A DNA stretch of 64,000 nucleotides from positions 124,001-188,000 of the forward strand of contig NZ_JABBGH010000003.1 of assembly GCF_012927305.1 (NCBI RefSeq), written 5' to 3'. Origin of the DNA: Hymenobacter polaris. GTDB lineage: Bacteria > Bacteroidota > Bacteroidia > Cytophagales > Hymenobacteraceae. This document shows positions 50,930-58,764 of the stretch, piece after piece. Numbering within the stretch: position 1 is the stretch's first letter; each line of letters opens with the position of its first letter. Both the position numbers and the translations under genes were made by a program. The notes beneath the pieces were generated by a model. The model had not been told where the DNA came from, ran no database searches, and saw only the letters and a program-made list of their open reading frames with translations.

Positions 50930-52183
50930 TTAATGACCGGCGGGGACTACGGGCGCGGCCGCTACCTCGGGGGCGGGCAGGCGGCGCAGGGGCCCTAGGG
51001 CAATAAAGAGCGCTAGCAGCGACAGCAGCGCCCCCAGCAAAAACGGCGCGCCCGGCAGTTGCACCGGCGCATTTTTGCCCGTGAAATAAGCAAACAGGCT
51101 GGTCATGAGCAGGGGCCCCACCACGCCGGTAGCGCTGATGAGCGAGGTAAGCGTGCCCTGCAGCTCGCCCTGCTCGGTTGGCGGCACCTGTCCCGAAATG
51201 GCGCCCTGCATGGCCGGTCCCGCTAGGCCGCCCAGCGCGTACACCGCCGTGATGGCAAACATCATCCAGCCCTGCGTGGCCAGGGCAAACAGCAGGTGCC
51301 CCACCAGGTAGCAAATTATACCAAGTATAATGGCGCGCGCCGCGCCCAGGCGCGGCAGGGCCACGCGCACCAGCCCGCCCTGCACCACCAGCGCCCCCAC
51401 GCCCACTGCGCCCAGCGAGTAGCCAATCAGCTGCTCGCCCCAGTTAAACTTGTAGATGGTGTAAAACGTCCAGACCGACTGCGTGGCCGAGCCGGCCAGA
51501 AACAGCAGCACCAGCGCCACTACCAGCCCAACTATTTGCGGGTATTGGCGCAGCCGCGCCAGCGAGGCCACCGCGTTGGCCCGCCTCCACTCGAAGGGGC
51601 GGCGCTGCGCCACCGGCAGCGACTCGGGCACCACCAGCAGGCCGTAGGTGAAGTTGAGCAAGCTCAGGGACGCCGCCACCACGAAAGGCACCCTAGGGCC
51701 CCAGTGCGCCACCAGCCCCCCCAGCACCGGCCCCACAATGAAGCCCAGCCCGAAGGCCGCGCCCACCAGCCCGAAGTTCTGGGCGCGCTTCTCGGGCGGG
51801 CTCACGTCGGCAATGTAGGCCGTGGCCGTGGTGAAGCTCGCGCCCGTGATGCCAGCCAGCACGCGCCCCACAAACAGCCAGGCAATGGTGGGCGCCAGGG
51901 CCAGAAACACGTAGTCGACCCCTAGGCCCAGCAGCGATGCTAGCAGCACCGGCCGCCGCCCAAAGCGGTCGGACAGCCCCCCGATAACCGGCGCGAAGAA
52001 AAACTGCGCCCCCGCGTAGGCAAACGACAGCCACCCCGCGTACTGCGAGGCCCGGCTCACGCCCTCGCCCGTAAGCTGCTCGATGAGCGTGGGCAGCACC
52101 GGAATAATGACGCCCAGCCCAATCACATCGATGAGAATGGTGATGAAGATGAAAGCCAGGGCGGCCGGGCGCTTGGGCGACAT
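50930..52183 (-). CDS. MFS exporter, TetA-like
   Basis: 417 residues from MSPKRPAALAFIFITI. Twelve transmembrane helices; MFS motif A after helix 2 (GGLSDRFGRRPVLL) and the TCR motif in helix 5 (GAAFGLGFIVGPVLGG). Closest layout is the tetracycline/multidrug H+ antiporter group; resistance to a given drug cannot be inferred. A frame start at 52210 adds nine residues; the Met at 52183 gives the usual N-terminus. Confidence 0.9.
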   Translation of the reverse strand: MSPKRPAALAFIFITILIDVIGLGVIIPVLPTLIEQLTGEGVSRASQYAGWLSFAYAGAQFFFAPVIGGLSDRFGRRPVLLASLLGLGVDYVFLALAPTIAWLFVGRVLAGITGASFTTATAYIADVSPPEKRAQNFGLVGAAFGLGFIVGPVLGGLVAHWGPRVPFVVAASLSLLNFTYGLLVVPESLPVAQRRPFEWRRANAVASLARLRQYPQIVGLVVALVLLFLAGSATQSVWTFYTIYKFNWGEQLIGYSLGAVGVGALVVQGGLVRVALPRLGAARAIILGIICYLVGHLLFALATQGWMMFAITAVYALGGLAGPAMQGAISGQVPPTEQGELQGTLTSLISATGVVGPLLMTSLFAYFTGKNAPVQLPGAPFLLGALLSLLALFIALGPLRRLPAPEVAAAPVVPAGH

Positions 52184-52474
52184 AAGCGGGAAATAGTAAC
52201 TACTTAGCAAATATTGCTAAAAAAAATAGCTTTTGCGGTGGGGCAGCCCGGCAAAGCTAACAGGTTTATTTTCCAGCTAGCCAGGCAGCGGCCACGTCTG
52301 CTGCCGCTGGGCCTAGGGCCTACCTCCTCCCGCTTAGCCCGGCAGCCAGCTTGGCTAGGCAGTAGATTTTCAGCCGGTCAGTCACTTTTAGCTGCGTTTA
52401 GCGTATCAAGGCCAAGCTAGCCAAGCCGGGGCCCGCCGCCCCTTTCCACTCACCTTTTTCTACCCTTCTTTCAC
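52184..52474. other. Intergenic region between divergent genes
   Basis: About 290 bp between the MFS exporter and the small membrane protein. Contains an AT-rich segment near 52195-52235 (likely promoter region of the MFS gene) and one CCTAGG. No gene is supported. Confidence 0.4.
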
Positions 52475-52669
52475 ATGAATCAGAAACGGACTTTTGGTAC
52501 CATTCTCACGCTGCTGGGCATTATCGGTATTATTATGGGTGCCCTAGGCTTCCTGGGCATCGGTGGCCTGCACCTAAGCAAAATAAACTCGGTCGTGCCC
52601 TTTATCGTCGGCCTTATTTTCTTCTTTGCCGGTATCAACCTAGTTAAAACCACTAGCGACCGCGCTTAG
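52475..52669 (+). CDS. Small hydrophobic membrane protein
   Basis: 64 residues with two transmembrane helices (TILTLLGIIGIIMGALGFL and VVPFIVGLIFFFAGINLV) and a polar C-terminus (KTTSDRA). No signal peptidase site. Short two-helix proteins of this type are common in Bacteroidota but uncharacterised. It stands upstream of the initiator tRNA with its own strand and no partner. Confidence 0.65.
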   Translation: MNQKRTFGTILTLLGIIGIIMGALGFLGIGGLHLSKINSVVPFIVGLIFFFAGINLVKTTSDRA

Positions 52670-52736
52670 CAGTTAAAAAAAATTAAGCTGAAAACCAATG
52701 TATTATCAGGCAAACAGTAATTATTTTGCTTTCTGG

Positions 52737-52767
52737 TTTGCGCAATCAGTGAAATATACTACCTTTG
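52737..52767 (+). promoter_or_regulatory. Consensus Bacteroidota promoter for tRNA-fMet
   Basis: -33 TTTG at 52737-52740 and -7 TACCTTTG at 52760-52767, 19 bp apart, the ideal TTTG-N19-TANNTTTG layout. Transcription would start about 7 bases before the tRNA 5' end. Confidence 0.85.
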
Positions 52768-52780
52768 CACTCCCAAACAA

Positions 52781-52853
<73 letters not shown>

Positions 52854-52860
52854 CTCAAGT

Positions 52861-52899
52861 AAAAAGGCCATGTAAATCAAGTGTTTACATGGCCTTTTT
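52861..52899 (+). terminator. Rho-independent terminator after tRNA-fMet
   Basis: AAAAAGGCCATGTAAA, a short loop, then TTTACATGGCCTTTTT; a stable stem with T5. It begins eight bases after the tRNA. Confidence 0.93.
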
Positions 52900-52965
52900 C
52901 TTTTCCTGCAAGCCAATAGCAGCGTGGCTTACTGAAACCCGCCTGGTGATGGCGCTACTGGCAGC

Positions 52966-53607
52966 TTACTGGTTGGCGCTGAGCAAGCAGGCGCGTAGCT
53001 GGTACAGCTGGCCGGAATGCACATGGTACCGCAGCTCGACGAGCACATTGGCTGGCAGGCGGTAAGGCTGCACGTAGTAGTCTGCTTCCCAGCGCGGCAT
53101 TTGCGGGTGGCCTTGCTGCTCGATAAGGTGTAGTTGCTCGGCTGGCGGCAAGGCTAGAAAGGTGGCCACGGTAAGGAGTGGGGGCAGCCCGGCCGCCGAC
53201 AGGCGCTGGGCCAGCGTGGACTGGTTGTGCAGCCAGTCGTAGGCCGCTTGCGCGTCGCCAAACGTATCTACCCGCAGCTGCGTCAGGCTGGCCAGCACCC
53301 GGCTCGTATCGTAAAAGGCGACGGGATGCCGGGGCATCACCCACGCTACCACCTGCAAGCCAGCGTCGGCTAAGTGGGTGAAGCACTCGTCGGCCAGCCA
53401 GTCGGCGGCCTCTTGCCAGCCATCCTCATCGAGCAAGCTGTCGTTAAGCAGCTTATGGCTGCTAGTGGCTTGCAAGTGCCAGTTAATCAAGCTGTATTGC
53501 ATGCGCGTCAGTGGCGCCTCATGCCGGCCCCGCCAGGTAGCGTATAAGCAGGAATTTGAAGCCTCGTGCCAGAGAGTAAAATGCGGCAAGTCTTCCAGAA
53601 GAGTCAT
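52966..53607 (-). CDS. Hypothetical protein with alpha/beta (STAS-like) layout
   Basis: 213 residues from MTLLEDLPHFTLWHEASN. The first 145 residues alternate strands and helices as in SpoIIAA/STAS-like domains (CLYATWRGRHEAPLTRMQYSL, LQVVAWVMPRHPVAFYDTSRVLASL, FGDAQAAYDWLHN), followed by a second, beta-rich section to the C-terminus. Similar in style to the 146-residue protein at 50448-50888; relatedness is an inference. No signal or membrane segment. Confidence 0.6.
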   Translation of the reverse strand: MTLLEDLPHFTLWHEASNSCLYATWRGRHEAPLTRMQYSLINWHLQATSSHKLLNDSLLDEDGWQEAADWLADECFTHLADAGLQVVAWVMPRHPVAFYDTSRVLASLTQLRVDTFGDAQAAYDWLHNQSTLAQRLSAAGLPPLLTVATFLALPPAEQLHLIEQQGHPQMPRWEADYYVQPYRLPANVLVELRYHVHSGQLYQLRACLLSANQ

Positions 53608-53911
53608 AGGGCAAGCCGATAAAGGCCTCACCCTGCCTTGCCAGCTACGGCTACCCAAAGGCTACCAGCACCAACAAAAATGGCCGGGGTGAGGAGCCAA
53701 CGTTCAGGTAAAGCAGCAGTGCGCAACTGCTGGGTAATCAGTGCTACGTAATTAATAATGGGTAGCGATAGCCAGCTATACGTAGTGATAGCTAGAGATA
53801 GTTATACGTAATAAATAGGGATAAATACGGATTTATCATCCGTATTTCTTGATAGTTCCTTAGGCCTACACTAGCGCTTTTCCGCGTTGCTACGCCCGCA
53901 AAAACGGTTTA
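53608..53911. other. AT-rich gap with a small hairpin, no gene
   Basis: The stretch near 53740-53870 is AT-rich. It holds a hairpin with arms AAATACGGAT (53823-53832) and ATCCGTATTT (53838-53847) and repeated TATACGTA. It adjoins the decayed DUF4870 gene. Confidence 0.45.
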
Positions 53912-54241
53912 GCGAATGAGAAAGCACTTTTAGCTGCTCTGCTGCTACAGCTGTGTCGGGGCGTTGTGGCCTAGGCGGGCTTTGTGGTGCCCCTGGTGCC
54001 GTGGCAGGTCAAGAAAAACAAGCTGCCCAGCCTCGACGTCCACGGCAAAGTGGTGGCCAACTAGTTGATTAGCGCCCTGATTCACGGAATAGTGAGCGGG
54101 CTGCTGGTGTTCGTGCTCATCGGTTTTTCGCTGCTTGGCATCCTGGGAGGGCGGTCGATAGCGTTCCCCATCATCGGGGCGGTGAAGGCCAACGAGGGCG
54201 TGGTGTGGGCATACCAGCTGTCCATCGAGTTTTTCGCCTGA
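53912..54241 (+). pseudogene. Decayed DUF4870 membrane protein gene
   Basis: In one plus-strand frame, 53912-54241 translates to a recognisable DUF4870 (Tic20-like) protein. It shows NEKALLAALLLQL at the start, FVVPLVPWQVKKNKLPSLDVHGK in the middle, then VSGLLVFVLIGFSLLGIL and GAVKANEGVVWAYQLSIEFF, with a TGA stop at 54239-54241. The reading frame is interrupted by two TAG codons, 53972-53974 (within a CCTAGG) and 54062-54064. DUF4870 proteins are small membrane proteins with two to three helices. The start codon is unclear. Confidence 0.75.
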
Positions 54242-54265
54242 AAATCCTCAGGGGCCCCTAGGCCC

Positions 54266-54892
54266 TCACAGCTTCTTCAGGCCGGCCTGGGCATTCGCGT
54301 CGCCGGGCCGAATAAGCAGCACCTTGTTGTAGAGGGCGCGGGCCTCGCTTTTCCTACCTAGGCCGAGGTAGGTAAAGGCCAGCGACAGGTTGGTGTCGTA
54401 GTCGAAGGGGTACAGGTTGAGCACCCGCTCGAAATACTTGGCGGCTTGATTTAATTGCTTGCGGTTGAGGTAAATAACGCCCGTCCAGTAATTAGCCTGG
54501 GTGTTTTGGGGGTCTACCTGCAAAATGGCCCCGTAGAGGCCCAGCATCCGCTCTACCTGGCCCAGCGCGTTGAGCGGCTTTATCAAGCCAAACTTGGGCT
54601 CGATGGCATAGGGGTGCTGGTCGGCGGCTTTTTGGTAGTAAGCCACGGACTGCGTGTAGTTTTTAGCCAAAAAATATAGCCAGCCCAGGCGCAGGTTTTG
54701 CTCGTAGAGGTTGGCGTAGCTGGCGCGCAGGGCGGCAATGGCCTCGGGGTAGTCGGCCTTGGCCTCGGCCGCGTAGCTGCTCCGGAAGGCGTCGGACAAG
54801 GCGCTCACATCCTGGGCGCGCAGCCGGGCCGGCAACAGCGCCAGCGCGGCGGCAACTACGAGAAGCAGGCGGACGGGCACGGGCTTTACCAA
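54266..54892 (-). CDS. Exported tetratricopeptide protein
   Basis: 208 residues with a signal peptide (VPVRLLLVVAAALALLPARLRAQ). TPR repeats fill about 40-205 (ALRASYANLYEQNLRLGWLYFLAKNYTQSVAYYQKAADQHP; NTQANYWTGVIYLNRKQLNQAAKYFERVLNLYP; NLSLAFTYLGLGRKSEARALYNKVL). The frame starts at a TTG that overlaps the previous stop codon by a few bases; a GTG four codons later is the alternative start. Last gene of the UT-M23 operon. Likely periplasmic scaffold. Confidence 0.82.
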   Translation of the reverse strand: MVKPVPVRLLLVVAAALALLPARLRAQDVSALSDAFRSSYAAEAKADYPEAIAALRASYANLYEQNLRLGWLYFLAKNYTQSVAYYQKAADQHPYAIEPKFGLIKPLNALGQVERMLGLYGAILQVDPQNTQANYWTGVIYLNRKQLNQAAKYFERVLNLYPFDYDTNLSLAFTYLGLGRKSEARALYNKVLLIRPGDANAQAGLKKL

Positions 54893-56082
54893 GTCCAGGC
54901 GAGGCTAGCGGTGAGAGAATGCAGCGAGTAGTCGCTATCAGTGAGCGCGAGGCGCCGCTGCTCGACGCCGTAGGTGAGGCGCAGCACCAGCTGGCGCGAA
55001 GCCAAGATAAGCAGGCTGGCGGCGGCGCGGCGGCGCAGCGGGTCGAGTAGGTTATACACGTAGGTGCCATCCAGCTCGGCCAGCACCGGTACCTGGCCGC
55101 CGCTCGCCCAGGCCTCGGCCCACAGGCGCGGACGCAGCTGCCCGCCCAGCCCCAGCAGTCCGTTGGGGTAGGCGCGCCCGCCCGAGGCCACCACGCTGCC
55201 CCGCCCAAAAGCGTACAGGCGCAGGCTGCCCAGCGGGTAAACGGTCAGGCGCAGGTCGGTTTGCAGGCGGGCGCTGTCAGCCAGCGTGCCCGCGTAGGCG
55301 CCCGCCTGCACCACGAAGTAAGGCCGGGCGTAGGCCAGGGCCAGGTAGCCCAAGTGGTTGTGGCCCAAGTCGTAGGTAATAAAATCGTAGCCGCCCTTCA
55401 CTTGCCAGCGGGGGGCTAGCTGCCCGGTCAGCAGCGCGTGGTACTGCCACTGGCGGCTCACGTGGTTCGGCCCCTCGCCCGGAAAATTTAAGCGGGGCGG
55501 CAGCTCGATGGCCTGGCGGTAGTAGCTCACCTCCTGGCCCAGGGCCCAGCGCCCCCCTAGGCGGCTGCCCACCCCCAGGCGCCCGAAGCTGGCTGCTCCC
55601 CGCCGCTGCTCGGTGGTAAGCAGCACGCTGGCTTCGGCCTCGACGCTGGTGACGGCCCCCGGCCCCGGCAGCCCCAGCGCCCGGCGCAGCGAATCGGGTA
55701 GGGGCCGGGCCAGCAGGGCGGCGGGCCCCGGCTGGTTGAGGGCCTGGTAGGCGAGCGCCAGCCCGGCGCGGGCGGCTGGGTCGAGGGGATTGGCGGCCTG
55801 GGCGGCGCCGTAGTAGCCTAGGGCGGCGGCGGGCCGCCCGGCCGCCAGGGCCCCCGCGCCCAGGCGGCGGCTGAGGGCCGGGTAGCCGGCGCCCAGCGCC
55901 CGCGCCGCCCGGCCCACCGAGTCGAGGGCCCGGTAGCGCCGCTGCTCAAGCAAGGTCTGGGTTAAGCTGTCAGTATAGTGAAAGTCAAGCAGCTGCTGCG
56001 CGCCGGCGGGCTGCCCCAGCAGCAGCAGCGCCGCCCCGATGGTCAGCCGCAGCGAGCGCAGTATTCGCGTAGCCGGGCTCAT
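54886..56082 (-). CDS. Exported TPR plus outer-membrane beta-barrel-like protein
   Basis: 398 residues with a signal peptide ending about residue 28 (LLLLGQPAGAQQ). TPR-like helices occupy about 35-130 (ALGYYGAAQAANPLDPAARAGLALAYQAL). From about 145 to the C-terminus the sequence has amphipathic strands with aromatic ends (FGRLGVGSRLGGRWALGQEVSYYRQAI, LRLTYGVEQRRLAL, LHSLTASLAWTW), as in a 10-12-strand outer-membrane barrel with a terminal aromatic residue. It overlaps the UT-M23 gene by 4 bp (ATGA) and the next TPR gene by 7 bp, so the three are one translationally coupled unit. Confidence 0.75.
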   Translation of the reverse strand: MSPATRILRSLRLTIGAALLLLGQPAGAQQLLDFHYTDSLTQTLLEQRRYRALDSVGRAARALGAGYPALSRRLGAGALAAGRPAAALGYYGAAQAANPLDPAARAGLALAYQALNQPGPAALLARPLPDSLRRALGLPGPGAVTSVEAEASVLLTTEQRRGAASFGRLGVGSRLGGRWALGQEVSYYRQAIELPPRLNFPGEGPNHVSRQWQYHALLTGQLAPRWQVKGGYDFITYDLGHNHLGYLALAYARPYFVVQAGAYAGTLADSARLQTDLRLTVYPLGSLRLYAFGRGSVVASGGRAYPNGLLGLGGQLRPRLWAEAWASGGQVPVLAELDGTYVYNLLDPLRRRAAASLLILASRQLVLRLTYGVEQRRLALTDSDYSLHSLTASLAWTW

Positions 56083-58601
56083 GCGGAAACTTCGCTAAAA
56101 GCCAGGCGTAGGGGCGGCTGGCCGGCCCGGTGCACGGTGAGGGTAGCCAGCGCACCATCGGCTACGGTTAGCTCGGCGGCTTGCAGCCGCCGCTCGCGGC
56201 CGAAGTAGCGCAGGCGCACCTCGCTGCGCAGCGTGAGCTGCCGGGCGGCCGGGCCGGGGTCGGGGCCCGGCCACTGCAGGCTGAACACCGGCCGCACGAA
56301 CTGCCCAAACGGCGCGGCCACGTCTTGCAGCCACCCTAGGCCCGGCAGGCGCAATAAAGGCAGCGGCAGGGCCACGGGGCGGGGCGCGGGCAGGTAGCAC
56401 AGCGGCACCTGGTAGGCGGCCAGGTACAGCTCGCGCAGCCAGCCGCGGCGCGGGCCGTAGTAGGCCGTGAAGCGCAGCAAGGCCTCCTCCAACTCAAAAT
56501 AAGCGACCGCCCCGCTGGCCGCGCAGTGCAGGTAGCGCTGGTTGTAGGCATCGGTAAGCACCTCCCACACCAGCGGCGCGGCAGGGTTCTCCGCTAGTTG
56601 CACGGCCAGCCGGGTGCCGGGCGGCAGGCGCAGCGCCCGCGCCAGTCCCGGCAGCACCCGCACTGGTTGCACCTGCTGGCCGGCGCGCGGCACAGTGTAG
56701 GTTTCTAGGGCAAAAGCCATAGCCGCGCCGGCCGGCGTAGCGGGCGCGGCCAGTGCCACCGGGGCAGCATTGGTAGCATTGGCTTGGTGGGCGGCCACCC
56801 CCCCTAGGGCCGGCTCCAGCTCCGAAGGCAGCGCCGTCACTGCGGGGCTTCGACTAGCCGCCCCGGCTACCTCAGGCCGGGCAGCACCACGCCAGGGCCG
56901 GCCGGGCCCCGCAGCTAGCCAGCCCAGCGGCTCCGCATCCTTCGGCCTCCCGAGCAGCGTAAGCTCACCGGGGGCGGCAGCCGGGGCTGCTTCAACCTGG
57001 GTAGCTGCTACAACTGGCTTTGGCTGTAGTGGTGGCGCGCTTGCTGGGGCAGCTTGCGCCAAGTAGGCCTCGAACGGGTAGGGCAGCGTGGGCGAGCCCA
57101 CGGCGGGCGCGGTCTGCAGCTGGAAGTGCAGGTGCGGCTCGGGCGAGCGGCCCGAGCTGCCGCAGGCGGCCAGCACCTGGCCCCGGCGCACCGCCTGGCC
57201 CGGCTGCACCCGCACCGAGTGCGCCCGCAGGTGCGAAAGCTGCGAGTACAGCCCCGGCCGGTGGCGCAGCACCACGGTATTGCCCCAGTTGTGGCGGGTG
57301 TCTACCTCGCCCACGGCGTTGTCGGGCAGGTGCTGCACCACGGCTTCTACCACGCCGTCGGCGGGCGCCAGCACGGGCTTGTCGAAGCAGTAGTAGTCGC
57401 TCAGGCGCAGGCCGTTGCCCTGGTAGGTGCGCCCCTCGGCATCGGCCACCACAAAATCGAGCGCCTGGCCCCAGGGGCCCTGGTGGGTGGGGCCGCCATC
57501 GGCGTAGCCCTGGGTGCAGCGCCACTCGCCCAAGAAGGGCAGGCCTAGGGGCAGGTAGTCGGCCAGGGGCGGGCGTTGGCCGGGGGCGGCTAGCTGGGCG
57601 TAGTAGTTGGCCTCGGGCGAGTAGCGCTGCACCGGCGTGAGCACCAGCCATTGGCCCGGCCGCTCGCGCAGCAGCAGTACGTAGAGTAGCAGCAGCGCCG
57701 TGCCGCAGTAGGGCAGGCTGAGCGCGGGCAGCCCAGCGCCGCCGCTGGTGCCACCTGCGCCCAATAGCGCATCGGCCGCCGCCAGCACTACCGCCGTGAG
57801 GGGCAGGCTGGCCAGCGCCAGCGCGTAGCTGCCGGCCGAGGGCACCGCGAATACCGCGCCCACCGCCACGGCCCCCATCACGTAGTTGGCCCCCAGGTCG
57901 TAGGTATCGGTGGCCCCGCCGGTGAGGGCGCCTAGGCCCCAGGTGCCTAAAAAGGCTATTAGGCTCAATATGAAGGTGATGCGCGAGTGCCAGAGCAGGC
58001 CCGCCGCCACCAGCAGCCCTGCCCAGGGCGAGTCTTGCAGCAGCACGGCGGCCAGGGCCCGCAGGTAGGCAGCGGGCAGGGCGGGCCAGTCGGCTTCGGT
58101 TACCCAGCGGGCGGCGTTGGCCAGCGGCGGACCCCCTAGGGCGTAGGCCTGGTTGAGCCAGTAGGCACCGCTGGCCTCGGCCGGCAGCAGCTGCGGCAGG
58201 CGGTGGCTGCCCAGCAGCAATAGCCATATAGTGAGCACAAACGGCAGCGACAAGAACGGCAGTCCGCGCCCGGCTAGCCAGCCGCCCAGCGCCACGCTCA
58301 GCAGCAGCGCTAGCCCGGCGCCTAGGCCCACCAGCCCCACCAGCGCCCAGCCCGGCGCGAAGTACAACGGCAGGGCCAGCCCCACCAGCAGGCTGTTGAA
58401 GCTATAGGCGCCCAGGTCAGTCCAGTCGCGCCGAAAGCCGCCTAGCCGCGCCCCGGCCACCGCCAGCGCCGCCGCGCCTAGCCCCGCCGCGCCCGCCCAG
58501 GGTTGGGCAAACGTGGCCAGCAGCAGCAGCCCCGCCAGCCCTAGGTGCTGGCTGAAGAACAGCATGCTGTAGCTGCGCAAAAGAGGGCGGAGGAAAGGCA
58601 T
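56079..58601 (-). CDS. Urea-transporter-family membrane domain fused to M23 peptidase
   Basis: 840 residues. Residues 1-310 have about ten transmembrane helices and urea-transporter features (LGAYSFNSLLVGLALPLYF near 62-80, FLSLPFVLTIWLLLLGSH near 116-133). Residues 345-510 form an M23/LytM zinc endopeptidase: HQGPWGQALDF (H373, D382), SHLRAH and PHLHFQL (H491, H493), so all metal ligands look intact. An Ala/Pro-rich linker (about 520-655) leads to an unrecognised C-terminal domain (about 660-840). Fusion of a UT channel to a peptidoglycan-cleaving domain is unusual. First gene of a coupled three-gene operon. Confidence 0.85.
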   Translation of the reverse strand: MPFLRPLLRSYSMLFFSQHLGLAGLLLLATFAQPWAGAAGLGAAALAVAGARLGGFRRDWTDLGAYSFNSLLVGLALPLYFAPGWALVGLVGLGAGLALLLSVALGGWLAGRGLPFLSLPFVLTIWLLLLGSHRLPQLLPAEASGAYWLNQAYALGGPPLANAARWVTEADWPALPAAYLRALAAVLLQDSPWAGLLVAAGLLWHSRITFILSLIAFLGTWGLGALTGGATDTYDLGANYVMGAVAVGAVFAVPSAGSYALALASLPLTAVVLAAADALLGAGGTSGGAGLPALSLPYCGTALLLLYVLLLRERPGQWLVLTPVQRYSPEANYYAQLAAPGQRPPLADYLPLGLPFLGEWRCTQGYADGGPTHQGPWGQALDFVVADAEGRTYQGNGLRLSDYYCFDKPVLAPADGVVEAVVQHLPDNAVGEVDTRHNWGNTVVLRHRPGLYSQLSHLRAHSVRVQPGQAVRRGQVLAACGSSGRSPEPHLHFQLQTAPAVGSPTLPYPFEAYLAQAAPASAPPLQPKPVVAATQVEAAPAAAPGELTLLGRPKDAEPLGWLAAGPGRPWRGAARPEVAGAASRSPAVTALPSELEPALGGVAAHQANATNAAPVALAAPATPAGAAMAFALETYTVPRAGQQVQPVRVLPGLARALRLPPGTRLAVQLAENPAAPLVWEVLTDAYNQRYLHCAASGAVAYFELEEALLRFTAYYGPRRGWLRELYLAAYQVPLCYLPAPRPVALPLPLLRLPGLGWLQDVAAPFGQFVRPVFSLQWPGPDPGPAARQLTLRSEVRLRYFGRERRLQAAELTVADGALATLTVHRAGQPPLRLAFSEVSA

Positions 58602-58628
58602 TATGTGGTAATATTAGAAAAGGGGAAA

Positions 58629-58753
58629 CCTGAAAAAAGGCGGTCATGCTGAGCTTGCCGAAGCATCTCTACCGCGCAAGTAATCTCAACGTTAGAAGTT
58701 AGTTATGCGGTAGAGATGCTTCGGCAAGCTCAGCATGACCGCCTTTTTTCAGG
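58629..58753. repeat. Dispersed hairpin repeat, family A, copy 6
   Basis: Perfect 47-bp inverted arms around a 31-base loop. Ends: CCTGAAAAAAGGCGGTCATG and its complement; inner GAAGCATCTCTACCGC. It lies between the decarboxylase and UT-M23 genes and contains T6/A6 runs, so it could terminate transcription in both directions. Confidence 0.93.
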
Positions 58754-58764
58754 TCTCTCCTCTT

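Noticed and set aside
50889..51314. N-terminal extension of the small STAS-like gene up to 51314
   Set aside because: It overlaps the MFS coding sequence in another frame and carries His/Gly/Arg-rich shadow sequence.
52861..52899. Small RNA downstream of the initiator tRNA
   Set aside because: The structure is a simple terminator hairpin with T tract and has no separate promoter.
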